From Amphibalanus amphitrite (taxonomy: Eukaryota > Arthropoda > Thecostraca > Balanomorpha > Balanidae), in NCBI RefSeq assembly GCF_019059575.1, contig NW_024881710.1:493001-557000 (forward strand): a stretch of 64,000 nt of DNA, in the 5' to 3' direction. Numbering within the stretch: the stretch's first letter is position 1; every line of letters begins with the position of its first letter. The notes beneath the pieces were generated by a model that saw only the letters and a program-made list of their open reading frames with translations, made no database searches and was not told where the DNA came from. The translations under genes and the position numbers were made by a program. Of this stretch, positions 22,801 to 34,800 are shown piece after piece.

Positions 22801-25800
22801 GTACATACGTTTCACCTACCTGGCCTGGACCTGGTTGGAAGAGCCACAGGCTGAGCCACTCGTCCTGGCCGATACGGTGATGTTAACCTTGCCGAGAGTG
22901 CTGAATTCGAGCGGGAACTCCACCACTGAGGGCTTGGAGGCGCGAACGCAAACGGTTTGGCTGCCGCTTCCCCCCGACGCCACACTAAAGTCTGTCGACG
23001 AAGCCAGCACCACCGCCACCTGGCAATACGCGAGACAGGGAGGTCAGACACAACATGTTCATAACATCCTGCGATCAACCACAAGGGGCCACAGTATCCT
23101 ACTACCATCTACAACAAGTCCCAGCGACATCGTGCGGTCAGACAGGGTCTTAGCGTCAGCGATGTTCCGTCAGTGACAGCGCGTCACAGCAGCATTCTGC
23201 AGCCAGTATATCTGCGGACATATTGTCATCCACCAGGCTGATCCAGGAACTTACCGACAGGTCTGAGCTCAGGAAGTTGAAGACGGAGACTTTGAGACGC
23301 AGCAGCTCGCCGCGTTTCACCGAGTACGGTACTTGGATCTGAGCGAAGAACGGCTTGAATGTGACGATAGTTGCCGTATCAGACAGGCCAAAGCCGCTCT
23401 GTGGCAGACAAAAAGAGAAACGCACATGCTACATATATATGTTACAGGCAAAGTGAAAACTCGGGCATTTTGCAAAATGCCTAGGCAATTTGCAAAATGC
23501 CTGACCGGCCAGGCATTTTGCAAAATGCCCAGGCAGTTTGCAAACTGCCTGACCTACCAGGCATTTTACAAACTGCCTGAAATATTTTTCCAGGCATTTT
23601 GCAAAATGCCTGACATCAAACTCGCACTAGCGACGATGTATAGGTAAGCATCATTTGTAACTGCCGCTTACAAAAGTTAATCGCTGTCAATGCGCACCAA
23701 GTGAGGGGACACTGCGTTCTCCGGGTAGCGCCGCCGAGTTCAGGTCACTGAGCCCCAGCGTCCGTCGGGTGCCGAGCACCGGGCGTGGTTTCGTGGATAA
23801 ACACGCGCTCGGTACAATGATTGTACTGTTTCTAGGAGCTCTTGGTGGCTTTTTGAAAATACTATGGGTGAATATTGATCAGACAAGAATACTCCTCCAA
23901 TTTACGAAAATGTGATTGTTACGCGTTTAGGTAGGTACATTATCAATCGTCTCTGCCGGAACAGCTGCCCACCGGGGCAGAATACTGGACATCGCAGCTT
24001 TTATACACACGGCTACAACTCCGTATATAGGTACGAAAGGTACGGAGACGGTGGCTCAAGTCCATTCAGCGTTGGCTCCATCTCGACAGAATTGACGCAA
24101 GACGTAGGTATACAGAATGTCACGAACTTGATACGCGGTTGGCGCGGTCTTGTCCCTCCATGCCCCTCCTGAGTGCTGAATGGATGTAATTTGAACGGAT
24201 CCGGCACCAGGGCATCTGGACCAGGGCACTCGGCACCTAAATCGGCCATCCCTCGGTATCTGAAGATTTTACCCTGAAGCTGAAGCCGCTCAACCCCAGG
24301 CTGCAACCCTGACTTACCGTCATCCATAAGTGATGCAGCTGGATTTAGACAAAACCCACCAAATCTGGACCATTCAGGACTAGAGATTCAGACTTTTCAA
24401 TGATGAGTCCGTGAGGCAATATTAGCCGTTTTCACGACGGCCATCTGGTACACATTTGGTTCACATCTGGTGCAGATTAGGTGCATATTTGGTCAAATTA
24501 GGTTCAGTGTGTCTCTTAGTAGCCATCAGCTAGGGTTGTACTAATTGCTTATATGCCTCCTTTGTCATATTATCAGAGAGCATCATCGGTTAAAACACTG
24601 AAATAAATTCATAAAATAAAGATATTTGCTGTAAAAGAGATTATGTGCAGATTTGGTCAAATTAGGTGCACTCGCCGGATAGCCCGTCGTGAAAACGGCT
24701 ATTAGAGCTCTTCTTAGTCACGAACCGTCCCGACAAGCAGTTCTGGGTCAACAGCAGCTCAGAGGCGCTGCACCGCCGAGACGGTGAAGCACCCACTGGG
24801 GACTGGGGATTCTCGTTTGAGGCATGATGGTCTACAGAGGCCTATTTGAGCTTCACCAGGTGACGCGGGGACAGACCACGTGGCCGCTGATAACTTGTCA
24901 GCGAGGTGCTGGAGAACACTGACGCAACTACGATGCAATACATTTCGGGACACAAGTACAACATCCCGCAACAATTTCGTGACACCCTGTATTCGTGACC
25001 GTGGAATGTGTCACATGTGCCCACAAAACATGTGAAATGTGTTGTGGGGTCAGTCACAGTGGAACGTTTATGATCAACGCCTGTAGTCAACAAAAGCGGT
25101 GGAATATATGGAAACCCAGGCATTTTGCAAAATGCCTGGCGGGTCAGGCATTTTGTAAAATGCCTAGGCAGTTTGCAAAATGCCTGGTGGGTCAGGCAGT
25201 TTGCAAACTGCCTGGGCATTTTGCAAAATGCCTGGCGTGTCAGGCATTTTGCAAATTGCCTAGGCATTTTGCAAAATGCCCGAGTTTTCACTTTGCCTGT
25301 AACATATAGACGATATAGACACGTACTTCACTCTCGAGTCGAATCTCGGATTTCGATCCTCCAAAGTCAGATTTGTGAAACATCACTCGGCAGTAAGTTT
25401 GAATGACCACAATTCACACATTCCGAGTCTCTCATACCGACCAGGTGGCCACTGCACTCACACGAAGTCCGCTGCAGAAGGCCGACGCCACCCAGCTGGT
25501 AATGGTGTCCGGCATGGTGGTGCTGATATCCTTACGGCCCGAGCCCCTGTGCACAGCCGGGGCTTCAGTACTCAGCCGAGCGGCAGGAGGGCATCCAACA
25601 GACGGCGACAGAATAACACAGAAGAGGAGACAGAGACGGAAGAACACGGATGGAAGAGATACACAGACGGAAGGAATCGTTGGGAGGGATGCAGCGACGG
25701 AAGGACGCGGATAGAAGTTCAGCGTCTTGACAAAGGAAGAGACGGGGATATTAGGACAGGGAGGGAGGGAGTCACAAATGCAACGAGAGATACGAGTAGT

Positions 25801-28800
25801 GAGACACATGAACGAAGTGATTACGCACCTAATCGATCTAATTCATAAAAAACATATACAACATGTAATTGTTATGGGCATGAATTAAAGCGACCAAATT
25901 CGCAATACAAATCAAAACGCTGTAACATTTAACGCATGCTTCTGGAACTCTACAAGTCATTTCTTTCGTGCACAAATTAATTTACCCTTGACCTAGCTAG
26001 TGGCTAAGTAAGGGCAGGTTCCAGTAGCTACAGATAACTCGACACTACATATATAGCAAATTACCTGCTGGTTACCAACAAGCGGCTATATTCACTTCAG
26101 CGCCACAGGAAACACATACGACGGGCCAATATTATAACCGTAAAGAGTTGAGACTTCTCACTGCTGGAGACGGGACGCGACACCACACGAAACTTCAGCA
26201 CCTCAGTCGAAGAGCACAGCGCAGCTCTGGTGGAGAAAAATATGGAGAATATCCAAACCCAGCAAACAAAACAATCCATTCACTTGAAGAAACAGCGCAG
26301 GCCCGATATGGTGTGAAGGCAGACAGTCGAAAATATCTCCGATTATGTACACTGTACAGTGTACAGTGTTCTGTTGCCGCAACGAACGAAAGCTTCAGTA
26401 AACTTGCAGAGTCGCAGACGTTCTTGTGAAATGTCTTGGTACGAGATATTTCTTGGTACGAGATAATATGGAGAAGGACCACACGAATCCCCCCAGCAAG
26501 TAGCAACTACTTAGTTATACACACCACCATGCATGGCCTTGCACAGCACTCGTAAATATAAATATTGTCAGAGAGAAGACACATCCAATCAACGCTTGAT
26601 ACCGTTTCCGCAGCGCATACATGCTATAAAGTGACGGTTGCCAACCAGTGATGAAACTTACCCAAGGCTCTGTACCTCGAACAGAAATGTTTTCGGAAAA
26701 AGTGAGCGCGCCTCTGTGCGCGTCCGTCCGGCGGGGCGGGGTGCCGGCCCAGACGGCGCCACAGTGCTCGGCGTCGGCACTGGCGGCGCGGGCGAGGTGA
26801 GGGCGTCGTCGTCGTCGGCGTCGAGCGCCCGGCCCGAGCGCCGTGCCATGACCGGCCGCAGGAAGCGGCGCACGCGACGCCGGTAGACGCGCGGCCACCG
26901 GCGGGACAGCCGGTCCCTCTCGCAAGGTCTGCTCTCCAGCACCAGGTTTGAAAGTGGCAGAAGTCCTGCCAGCTGGCGGCAAAACAGCCCACTGCAGTGC
27001 CACTACCAACTGCCATGGAAGCGTCCTCAAGTACGAAACGTGGGTGGCTCAAATCGGCCCGCAGGTCGAAGTGAAGCTGATAATATAAGCTTCGAATAAT
27101 TTGTTTGAAGTAAAATATTCCAAAATGTATAAATTTTGATCAGAGATAAAAGGAGCGAATTGCAGAATTTTTGAAGGATTGGTACCTATTATTCGTTCAC
27201 CCTCGATGCGAAATAAATAAGGTACATTACATAATCTTTGTAATCAATTGCATGTATGTAATTGACCTATATCACGGGCAGGTGTTAGTTTGCAAACTAT
27301 CCCGAACCACGGAAACGTTTTTTGACTTATTTCTTGCGTTCCCTCAAGTACCTACAGCTTCAGATAGAGCGAAACAGGAAAAAAGCTCAGAACATCAATG
27401 CACGTAAAATGATGTACTAATTTACTACTTTGAAATGATAAAAAAACCGTAAGCCAAAGTTCAAAAAAAATATTACGAATACATATGACATAAAAGGCCT
27501 ATTTGAGTCGTCTGAGAGAGAGGAACACAAATACACCTTTCTTTGAAGCCTCATCTTTATACGTATGCGCCCTGATAATTTGGATGCAATCGATGGAAAT
27601 TTGCATTTATAGCGAGAAACGTACTTTGTTATTGTATTGCTTTGAAAAGGTGCCAGTTTTATTGACCTGGTGACCTGACCTGATGGCTAAAAAGACTAAA
27701 ACTAGACAAAAGACATTTTCAGGAAAACAGGGTGTAAAACATTATCCGGGTCTCTATTTTTAGCCATATCTGTTCGCACAGCTTCTTTTCTGATGTTATC
27801 CCGCGCCGTGCTGATGGCCTGAACTTTCCGCCGAGCGCTGGAGGGGAGGGGCGTTTCCACGCCCCCGTCTAACTCGGTTCTTGGGCCACGTATGGACACG
27901 CGGTAAGCGGCAATCGAAAGAGCGTCAAAAATAAGGAAGAATACACATCGGTAATTTTTAAGTAAAAGGTCAGGTCACCAGAGGTCATCGAAGGACAAAG
28001 GTAGTCCACGGCTAACTTGACAACCAACAGAGCTACAGCGCCGCGGTAAAGTGCATTCGATAGCCCTTTTACAGATCTTTCTGTGTAATGTCCTCAGATT
28101 TGACCTCAGGTCAACAGTTTAGCCTCCAGAGGGCAAAAACTGTAAAAATAGCCGTTTTTACGAAAAATGTTTTTTCGGCAATAACGTTTAACTCAAGAGA
28201 GCCACTACATTACTTTTGGCAGCTCATTGTGTTCCTCTCATCGAGACGCGTCGAATGAACTGACCTTAAAAGGTAATTTTGAAAATTTGACCATAGGTCA
28301 AGGTCATGACCTGACCGAAAGGGTCATGCTGCATATCAGTCGATCCGTATCGTCGAGCTGAACACATCTGACGGTTTTCACCGCTCTAGCCCGTCACTAT
28401 CAAAAGTTATAGCAAAAAAAAGAAAAACTGCTGGTGACCGTTCATGACCTGAGATGACCTCAGAGGCACACAGAAGAGTCACAGGTGCATTTTTCCGATT
28501 CAGTGTGTCATGTTTACGTATGAACCGATGTTCGAGAGCGTTTTGAACGACATTCGTCCAAAAGAGGCGCATTTCAATTTTCTCGCATTGACATGGAGAC
28601 ATGACATAGCAATGGAGAGGTCGCAAAATTGACCTGGCCTTAGGTCACATATATAAAAAAATAAAAAAAAAAATAAAAAAGATATACATTTTATACATAC
28701 TGTTACTCATATCAATCGCTGAAAGTTTTAAAGTGATTGTTCAGTCGGTGTAGCTAGGGCGAGCCTTTAAACTTTCTCTGAGGTAAGGTCACTTGACGTG

Positions 28801-31800
28801 ACCTGGTGACCTGACCTTGAACGACCTGGGCCTAAAATGTTCACAACATGTGCGGAAATGATATATGAACAGGTGTACCAAAAACGGTGGCGCTGCACAC
28901 TGTCGTTTTTTGAGATATTCGCGAAAGACCTGGGGGGGGGGGGGTGTAACCCCCCCCCCCCAGCACGGCGTGGATTAAAAGCGGCAATATTGGATGAATG
29001 CGTACCTTTGCATGCTCTCAACTCAGCAGTGACCTGACCTTGCGAAGTGACTCTTGCTCAGAGTAAGAGTTGAGTCACCGATGGGTTCATTTGATAGTTT
29101 TCGTCTAAGACGTGGAGAAAAAGGAGTACAGTCTCTCCTTTCGTAGTAGACGTGCAAGTTGATGACTTGGCGGCATGAGGCTGAAGCTGGTCTGCCATGG
29201 ACATCAGCAGCAGCCATGGCTGCGAGTATGTAGTAGCACTCCTATCAGCAATGACCAACCATTTCCAAAACAAATAGATCTTCAGTTCGAACAGCCAACT
29301 ATATAGAGCCTACAGCATGGATGTAGTATATGCAGCTACGAGTACAGTAGAAGCGAGCTACGTAGTCAAAAACGTCAGCTCTGGAAAGAGATGAAAATTT
29401 ACCAACTGTAAGCATCAACAAACAACGGCAGCAGCTGAATATCAACCGCCTCAAACAAATTGGCTGCAATGGTAGAGCCACCACCTGTCACCAATACCAG
29501 CCCCTGGCCACGGCCGCCGGCCGCGCCAACAGTATGGTACCATATCTCTCTGCAGTCTGCATGGGCACATGGGTTTGCTGCAGAGTGCAACTGTCCCCTG
29601 AGCAAAGTCCTATCTCACAGGTCGTCCTCAGTCGAAAATAGTGGCCCGGACCACAGGACGGGTTCTGCTGTCGCTGCCAGTACCACATCCTTTGTCTACT
29701 TCGACAAACGCCACCAGCTTCACCATGGCGAGTATTCGCTATTACAGCAGGCCCCACCTCAATTAGGACTGTTGGCCCCGGCAGGAGATCAGCTGCAGAC
29801 CGTCCAACTCACCCGAGTTTCTCCAGCTGAAACAGGAACGTCGGCGGGAAGAGGGAGCGCACGGCCGTCTCCGCGGCCGGCTCCGGGGCCGCCGAGTCTG
29901 CCGAAACAGTTGAACTGCCCCCTCTCTGTGCAGTTTCTGTGACCTCAAAAACAGCATCACCTGCTGATGTTTTCGCTAATGCGGGGCGAGACCCAGAACT
30001 AGAGGTGAAGCCTCCAAGTACAGTCGTCTTCCCGTAGTATATTGGTGAAGACCGATTCCTTTTCTCGCAGGGTCGCGACTCCAGCACAAAGTTCGAGAAT
30101 ACAAGGTAGCCAGCCACCTGTCGGTAAAAGGACCGTTCCAGTACCTAGATACAAATCAAGTCGTTACAGACTATATACCTTCCTTCAGTCTCAGTCTCAT
30201 GTGATCCCCAGTCAGGTGACCAGATCACAGCAATCGTCACGCTTTCCGTTCAACCGTTTAACCGGTCTATAGTCCGTTTTCTGCACGCTGCCGTTTTTGA
30301 TATTTTTGAGAAACCTGAGGGGAGAGGGATGTGAAAACGCCTCCCCCCAGCACGGCGCGGGTTAATCTATGGCCTAAATGGACACTAAAACATGTGTCAC
30401 CGTGACCGATGAATGATATAGGATGTCCGTGACCTGGGACGACCTGGCCCTGACCTGAAAATCGAACTACAACTTTGGTACCCTCAGGGCACCTTAAGCA
30501 TCTATTCACGAAAGTGTAAACCAAAAATGAGCTTGATATGAATTTAAAGCCGGCGGCCAGAGCCCAAAGTGTGAACAAGTCCAACATCGATAATTTTTAC
30601 TTTGACCTGACCTGTGACGTCATCGGTGACCTTGAGGTCAATGAAATTAGGTTTCGCCCTACAGTTTTTCCGGGGCTATCAGACGACGTTTGACTTTCGA
30701 CGATCGACCCAGTATGTTTCGGAGTTAGGAGGGGGGCTATCAATAGCCCCCCCCCCCCAGTAGGGCGCGTTATATACGCAGACCCCAGTTGAGTGCGGAT
30801 TAACCCTCGCCGGACCTATTGGCTTTCTACATACGCGCCGGCCGAGGGGGGGGGCGGGTACGACCCCCCTCGCCGTTTCGCCCCTGGTGGAGCTAGCGCG
30901 TCGCGGAAAAACGAGCGTGTGCGCCGTTACGAGACGCAGAGATTGGTACCCGATTTTAAGGTCCTAGGTCAACCGGTGACCTCTGAGGTCAGGTCAAGTG
31001 CCCCAGGGTACGGTTCAGTTTTTGGTGAATAACTTCGCAAAAAATGGTCGCAAAGCCGCGATTTTGACAGCATCGTATTCGCCTCGCTCAGGCGCGTCGA
31101 ATGATATACTTTTTGTCCGGGTCAGGTCAACTTGGGGTGTTGACCTCAGGTCAAGGTCAGGTCAGCACCCCCAGGTCACGAAGTTGGTCGAAAGAGGTCA
31201 TGTCGCATATAATTCGATTCGGCAGGTCTTCTTGAGTCCATTGGTGACTTTCTCGACTCGCTAGCTCAATTTGATCAAGAGTTATTGACGAAAAACTAAT
31301 ATGACCTTGATGACGTCATAAATGACGTCACGCAAGGTCAACATTGCAAAAGTGACGCATCTAACCTTGCAAGGAGTGCATCAAATCACGATTCTGTTTG
31401 CTTGAGATAGTTGGAGATCGTTCCCGGCGCCAGAATAGCAGTTTTCATTTTTCCCCATTTTATGATGGTGAGGTCACGAAAATGACCTGACCTCATATGA
31501 CCTTTAGGAAAAATCCGAGATATACAAGTTGTGAGACTCATAATGGATACTAGATCCTGCAAGTTTCATTTCCCTGTGACATCTCCTCTGGCAGTGAGGG
31601 CGTTGCAAATTTGCGACATCTGAAGACCGTGCAGAGGTTCACTTATGACGTCATAGGTCAGTGACCTGACCTGACCAAAAAATGCGGTTGGTGTCAAAAG
31701 ATGCGGCTTGGATCAAAGGTCAGGTATGCCAAGTTTCAACTCTCTATCGCCAGCGTGTTCAGAGCTATCGCGAAAAACCCCTATGGGGGGGCGGCACCCG

Positions 31801-34800
31801 CGCCCCCCCCCCCCTCGGCCGGCGAGGGTTAAGTAAGCTTTTCGACATAAGCATATGAATTAAAGCGATGTGGAGGTATCCACCATATGAAACGATATTC
31901 AAGATGACTATTAGACAGCGGCTTAAAATCGATAGTACTGCACTGCCTGTTGCCTGCAGTGTGGAAGTCTAGCTCCGGAACTTGGAACCGATCAGCAGGC
32001 TTTCAACCGTGCCAGTCTCATCTCAACCAGCAACTGCTGCCTCGTCATCGATCACCCCAACAACATTGGCACCAATAGCAGCCTCAGGCACCGACACCAG
32101 TTCCAGGCTGGATCCTTCGCAAACAAACCCACATCTCCTCTTCTGCCGTGTCATCTGCAAGTCAAAATAAAGTACCATCCCGATCTATAGATTCCGCCGT
32201 CCCTACCGGGTCCAACGTCTGATCACCAGCTTCTCCATGGTGACTGTCCGCCCTTACATACAGCAGGCTGTTCCAACAGCGAGAGTCTGCGCTGTCGGTT
32301 GTTAGGACTGTCGGCCCCGGATCAGCTGCAGACCGCCCAACTCACCCGAGTTTCTCCAGCTGAAACAGGAACGTCGGCGGGAAGAGGGAGCGCACGGCCG
32401 TCTCTGCGGCCGGCTCCGGGGCCGCCGAGTCTGCCGAAACAGTTGAACTGTCTGCTTTCTGTGCAATTTCTGCGAACCCACTCACAGCACCATCTGCTGA
32501 TGCTACCGCGAAGCGACGCGCACCAACAATGGCGGCGCTCCCTGCAGTCTCAGTCCCCAGTGGGTAGTAGACAGGCGAAGACCGGTTGTTTCTCTCGCAG
32601 GGTCGCGACTCCAGCACAAAGTTCGAGAACACAAGGTAGCCAGCCACCTGTCGGTAAAAGGACCGTTCCAGTATCTAGATACAAATCAAGTCGTTACAGA
32701 CTGTATACCTTCCTTCAGTTTCAGTCTCAGTGATCCCCAGTCAGGTGACCAGATCACAACAATCGTCACGCTTTCCGTTCAACCGTTTAACCGGTCTATC
32801 GTCCGTTTTCTGCACGCTGCCGTTTTTGATATGCCTATTCGCGAGAAACCTGAGGGGAAGAGGGGTGTGAAAAGTGAAAACGCCTCCCCCTCCCCCCTCA
32901 GCACAGCGCGGGTTAATCTATGGCCTAAAAGGACACTAAAACATGTGTCACCGTGACCGATGAATGATAGGTATAGGATGTCCGTAACCTGGCACGACCT
33001 GGCCCTGACCTGAAAATCAAAGTACAAGTTTGGTACCCTCAGGGCACCTTAAGCATCTATTCACGAAAGTGTAAACCAAAGCTTGATATGAATTGTAAGC
33101 CGGCGGCCAGAGCCCAAAGTGTGAACATGAGCCCAACATCGATAATTTTTACTTTGACCTGACCTGTGACGTCATCGGCGACCTTGAGGTCAATGAAATT
33201 AGGTTTCGCCCTAATGTTTTTCCGGGGCTATCAGACGCCGTTTGACTTTGGACGATCGGCCCAGTAGTTTGGGAGTTAGAAGGGGGCTATGAATAGCCCC
33301 CCCCCCCAGTAGGGCGCGTTATATGCAGACCCCAGTGGAGTGCGGGTTAAGTAAGCTTTTCGACATAAGCATATGAATTAAAGCGATGTGCAGGTATCCA
33401 CCATATGAAACGATCTTCAAGATGACTATTAGACAGCGGCTTAAAACCGATAGTACTGCACTGCCTATTGCCTGCAGTGTGGAAGTCTAGCTCCGGAACT
33501 GGGAACCGATCAGCAGGCTTTCAACCGTGCCAGTCTCATCTCAACCAGCAGCAGCTGCCTCGTCATCGATCACCCCAACAACATTGGCACCAATAGCAGA
33601 CTCAGGCACCGACACCAGTTCCAGGCTGGATCCTTCGCAAACAAACCCACATCTCCTCTCCTGCCGTGTCATCTGCAAGTCAAAATAAAGTACCATCCCG
33701 ATCTATAGATTCCGCCGTCACTACCGGGTCCAAGGTCTGATCACCAGCCTCTCCATGGTGACTGTCCGCCCTTACATACAGCAGGCTGTTCCAACAGCGA
33801 GAGTCTGCGCTGTCGGTTGTTAGGACTGTCGGCCCCGGATCAGCTGCAGACCGCCCAACTCACCCGAGTTTCTCCAGCTGAAACAGGAACGTCGGCGGGA
33901 AGAGAGAGCGCACGGCCGTCTCCGCGACCGGCTCCACGGCCGTCTCCGCGGCCGGCTCCGGGGCCGCCGAGTCTTCCGCAGTAGTTGCGATGGAGCCTTG
34001 TGCCGCAGTGGACACAGGCACAAGAGACGCTGCGGCACCTCCCTCCATCGCAAACGCCACATTGCCAGTTCTGAACGTTCTCCGCGGGTAATAGACAGGC
34101 GAAGACCGGTTGTTTCTCTCGCAGGGTCGCGACTCCAGCACAAAGTTTGAGAACACAAGGTAGCCAGCCACCTGTCGGTAAAAGGATCGTCCTAAAATAA
34201 TGCTCTACCATTTATGTGAGCTCTCTGGACCAAAGCGTCACGAATTCTGAACTAATTGATTTGAATAAATGGCAAACCAGGTGATTCTGGACAGGAAGCT
34301 TTAACCCTCGCCCGTAAACGGCGATCTGCCACCTTCGCCCATGCAGGGGGGGGGGGGTTGGTGCGACCCCCCCCTTGGCGTTTGAAAACGGAGCGTCGTA
34401 GAGCTTAGCGGAAAAGACCAACGGATTGCTCTCGCCGAGATCTCGCGATTGGTGGTATATTTTTTGGTCCTAGGTCAACATTTGACCTACTTTTGACCGG
34501 TCAAAGGTCAAATTTTCGGAAAAATAGACTTTTTCAAATTTTCCGCGGCGATTGCGGCAAAACGGTGGGAGATATCGACTTGAAACCTTCACTATCGTGT
34601 TCCTTGATCAATTCTCTATCGTTTGGTATGTATTTCGTTTCCCTAGCTCTAAAAATGGCGCGTTGGGAGCGCCGGAAGTCGGCAAGGTCACAGTCGGCGG
34701 CAGAAATTCGAAAAATCAAAATTTAAATTTTTGAAATCTGATTGTATTTTTGGATTTGGGATGTCCATTTGCTCCCTATAGAAGCTAATATTGCTGCATA

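Noticed and set aside
29488-29757. Possible fifth bait exon
   Set aside because: No VLESRPC or SLFPxTFLF flank, and no fitting splice phase.
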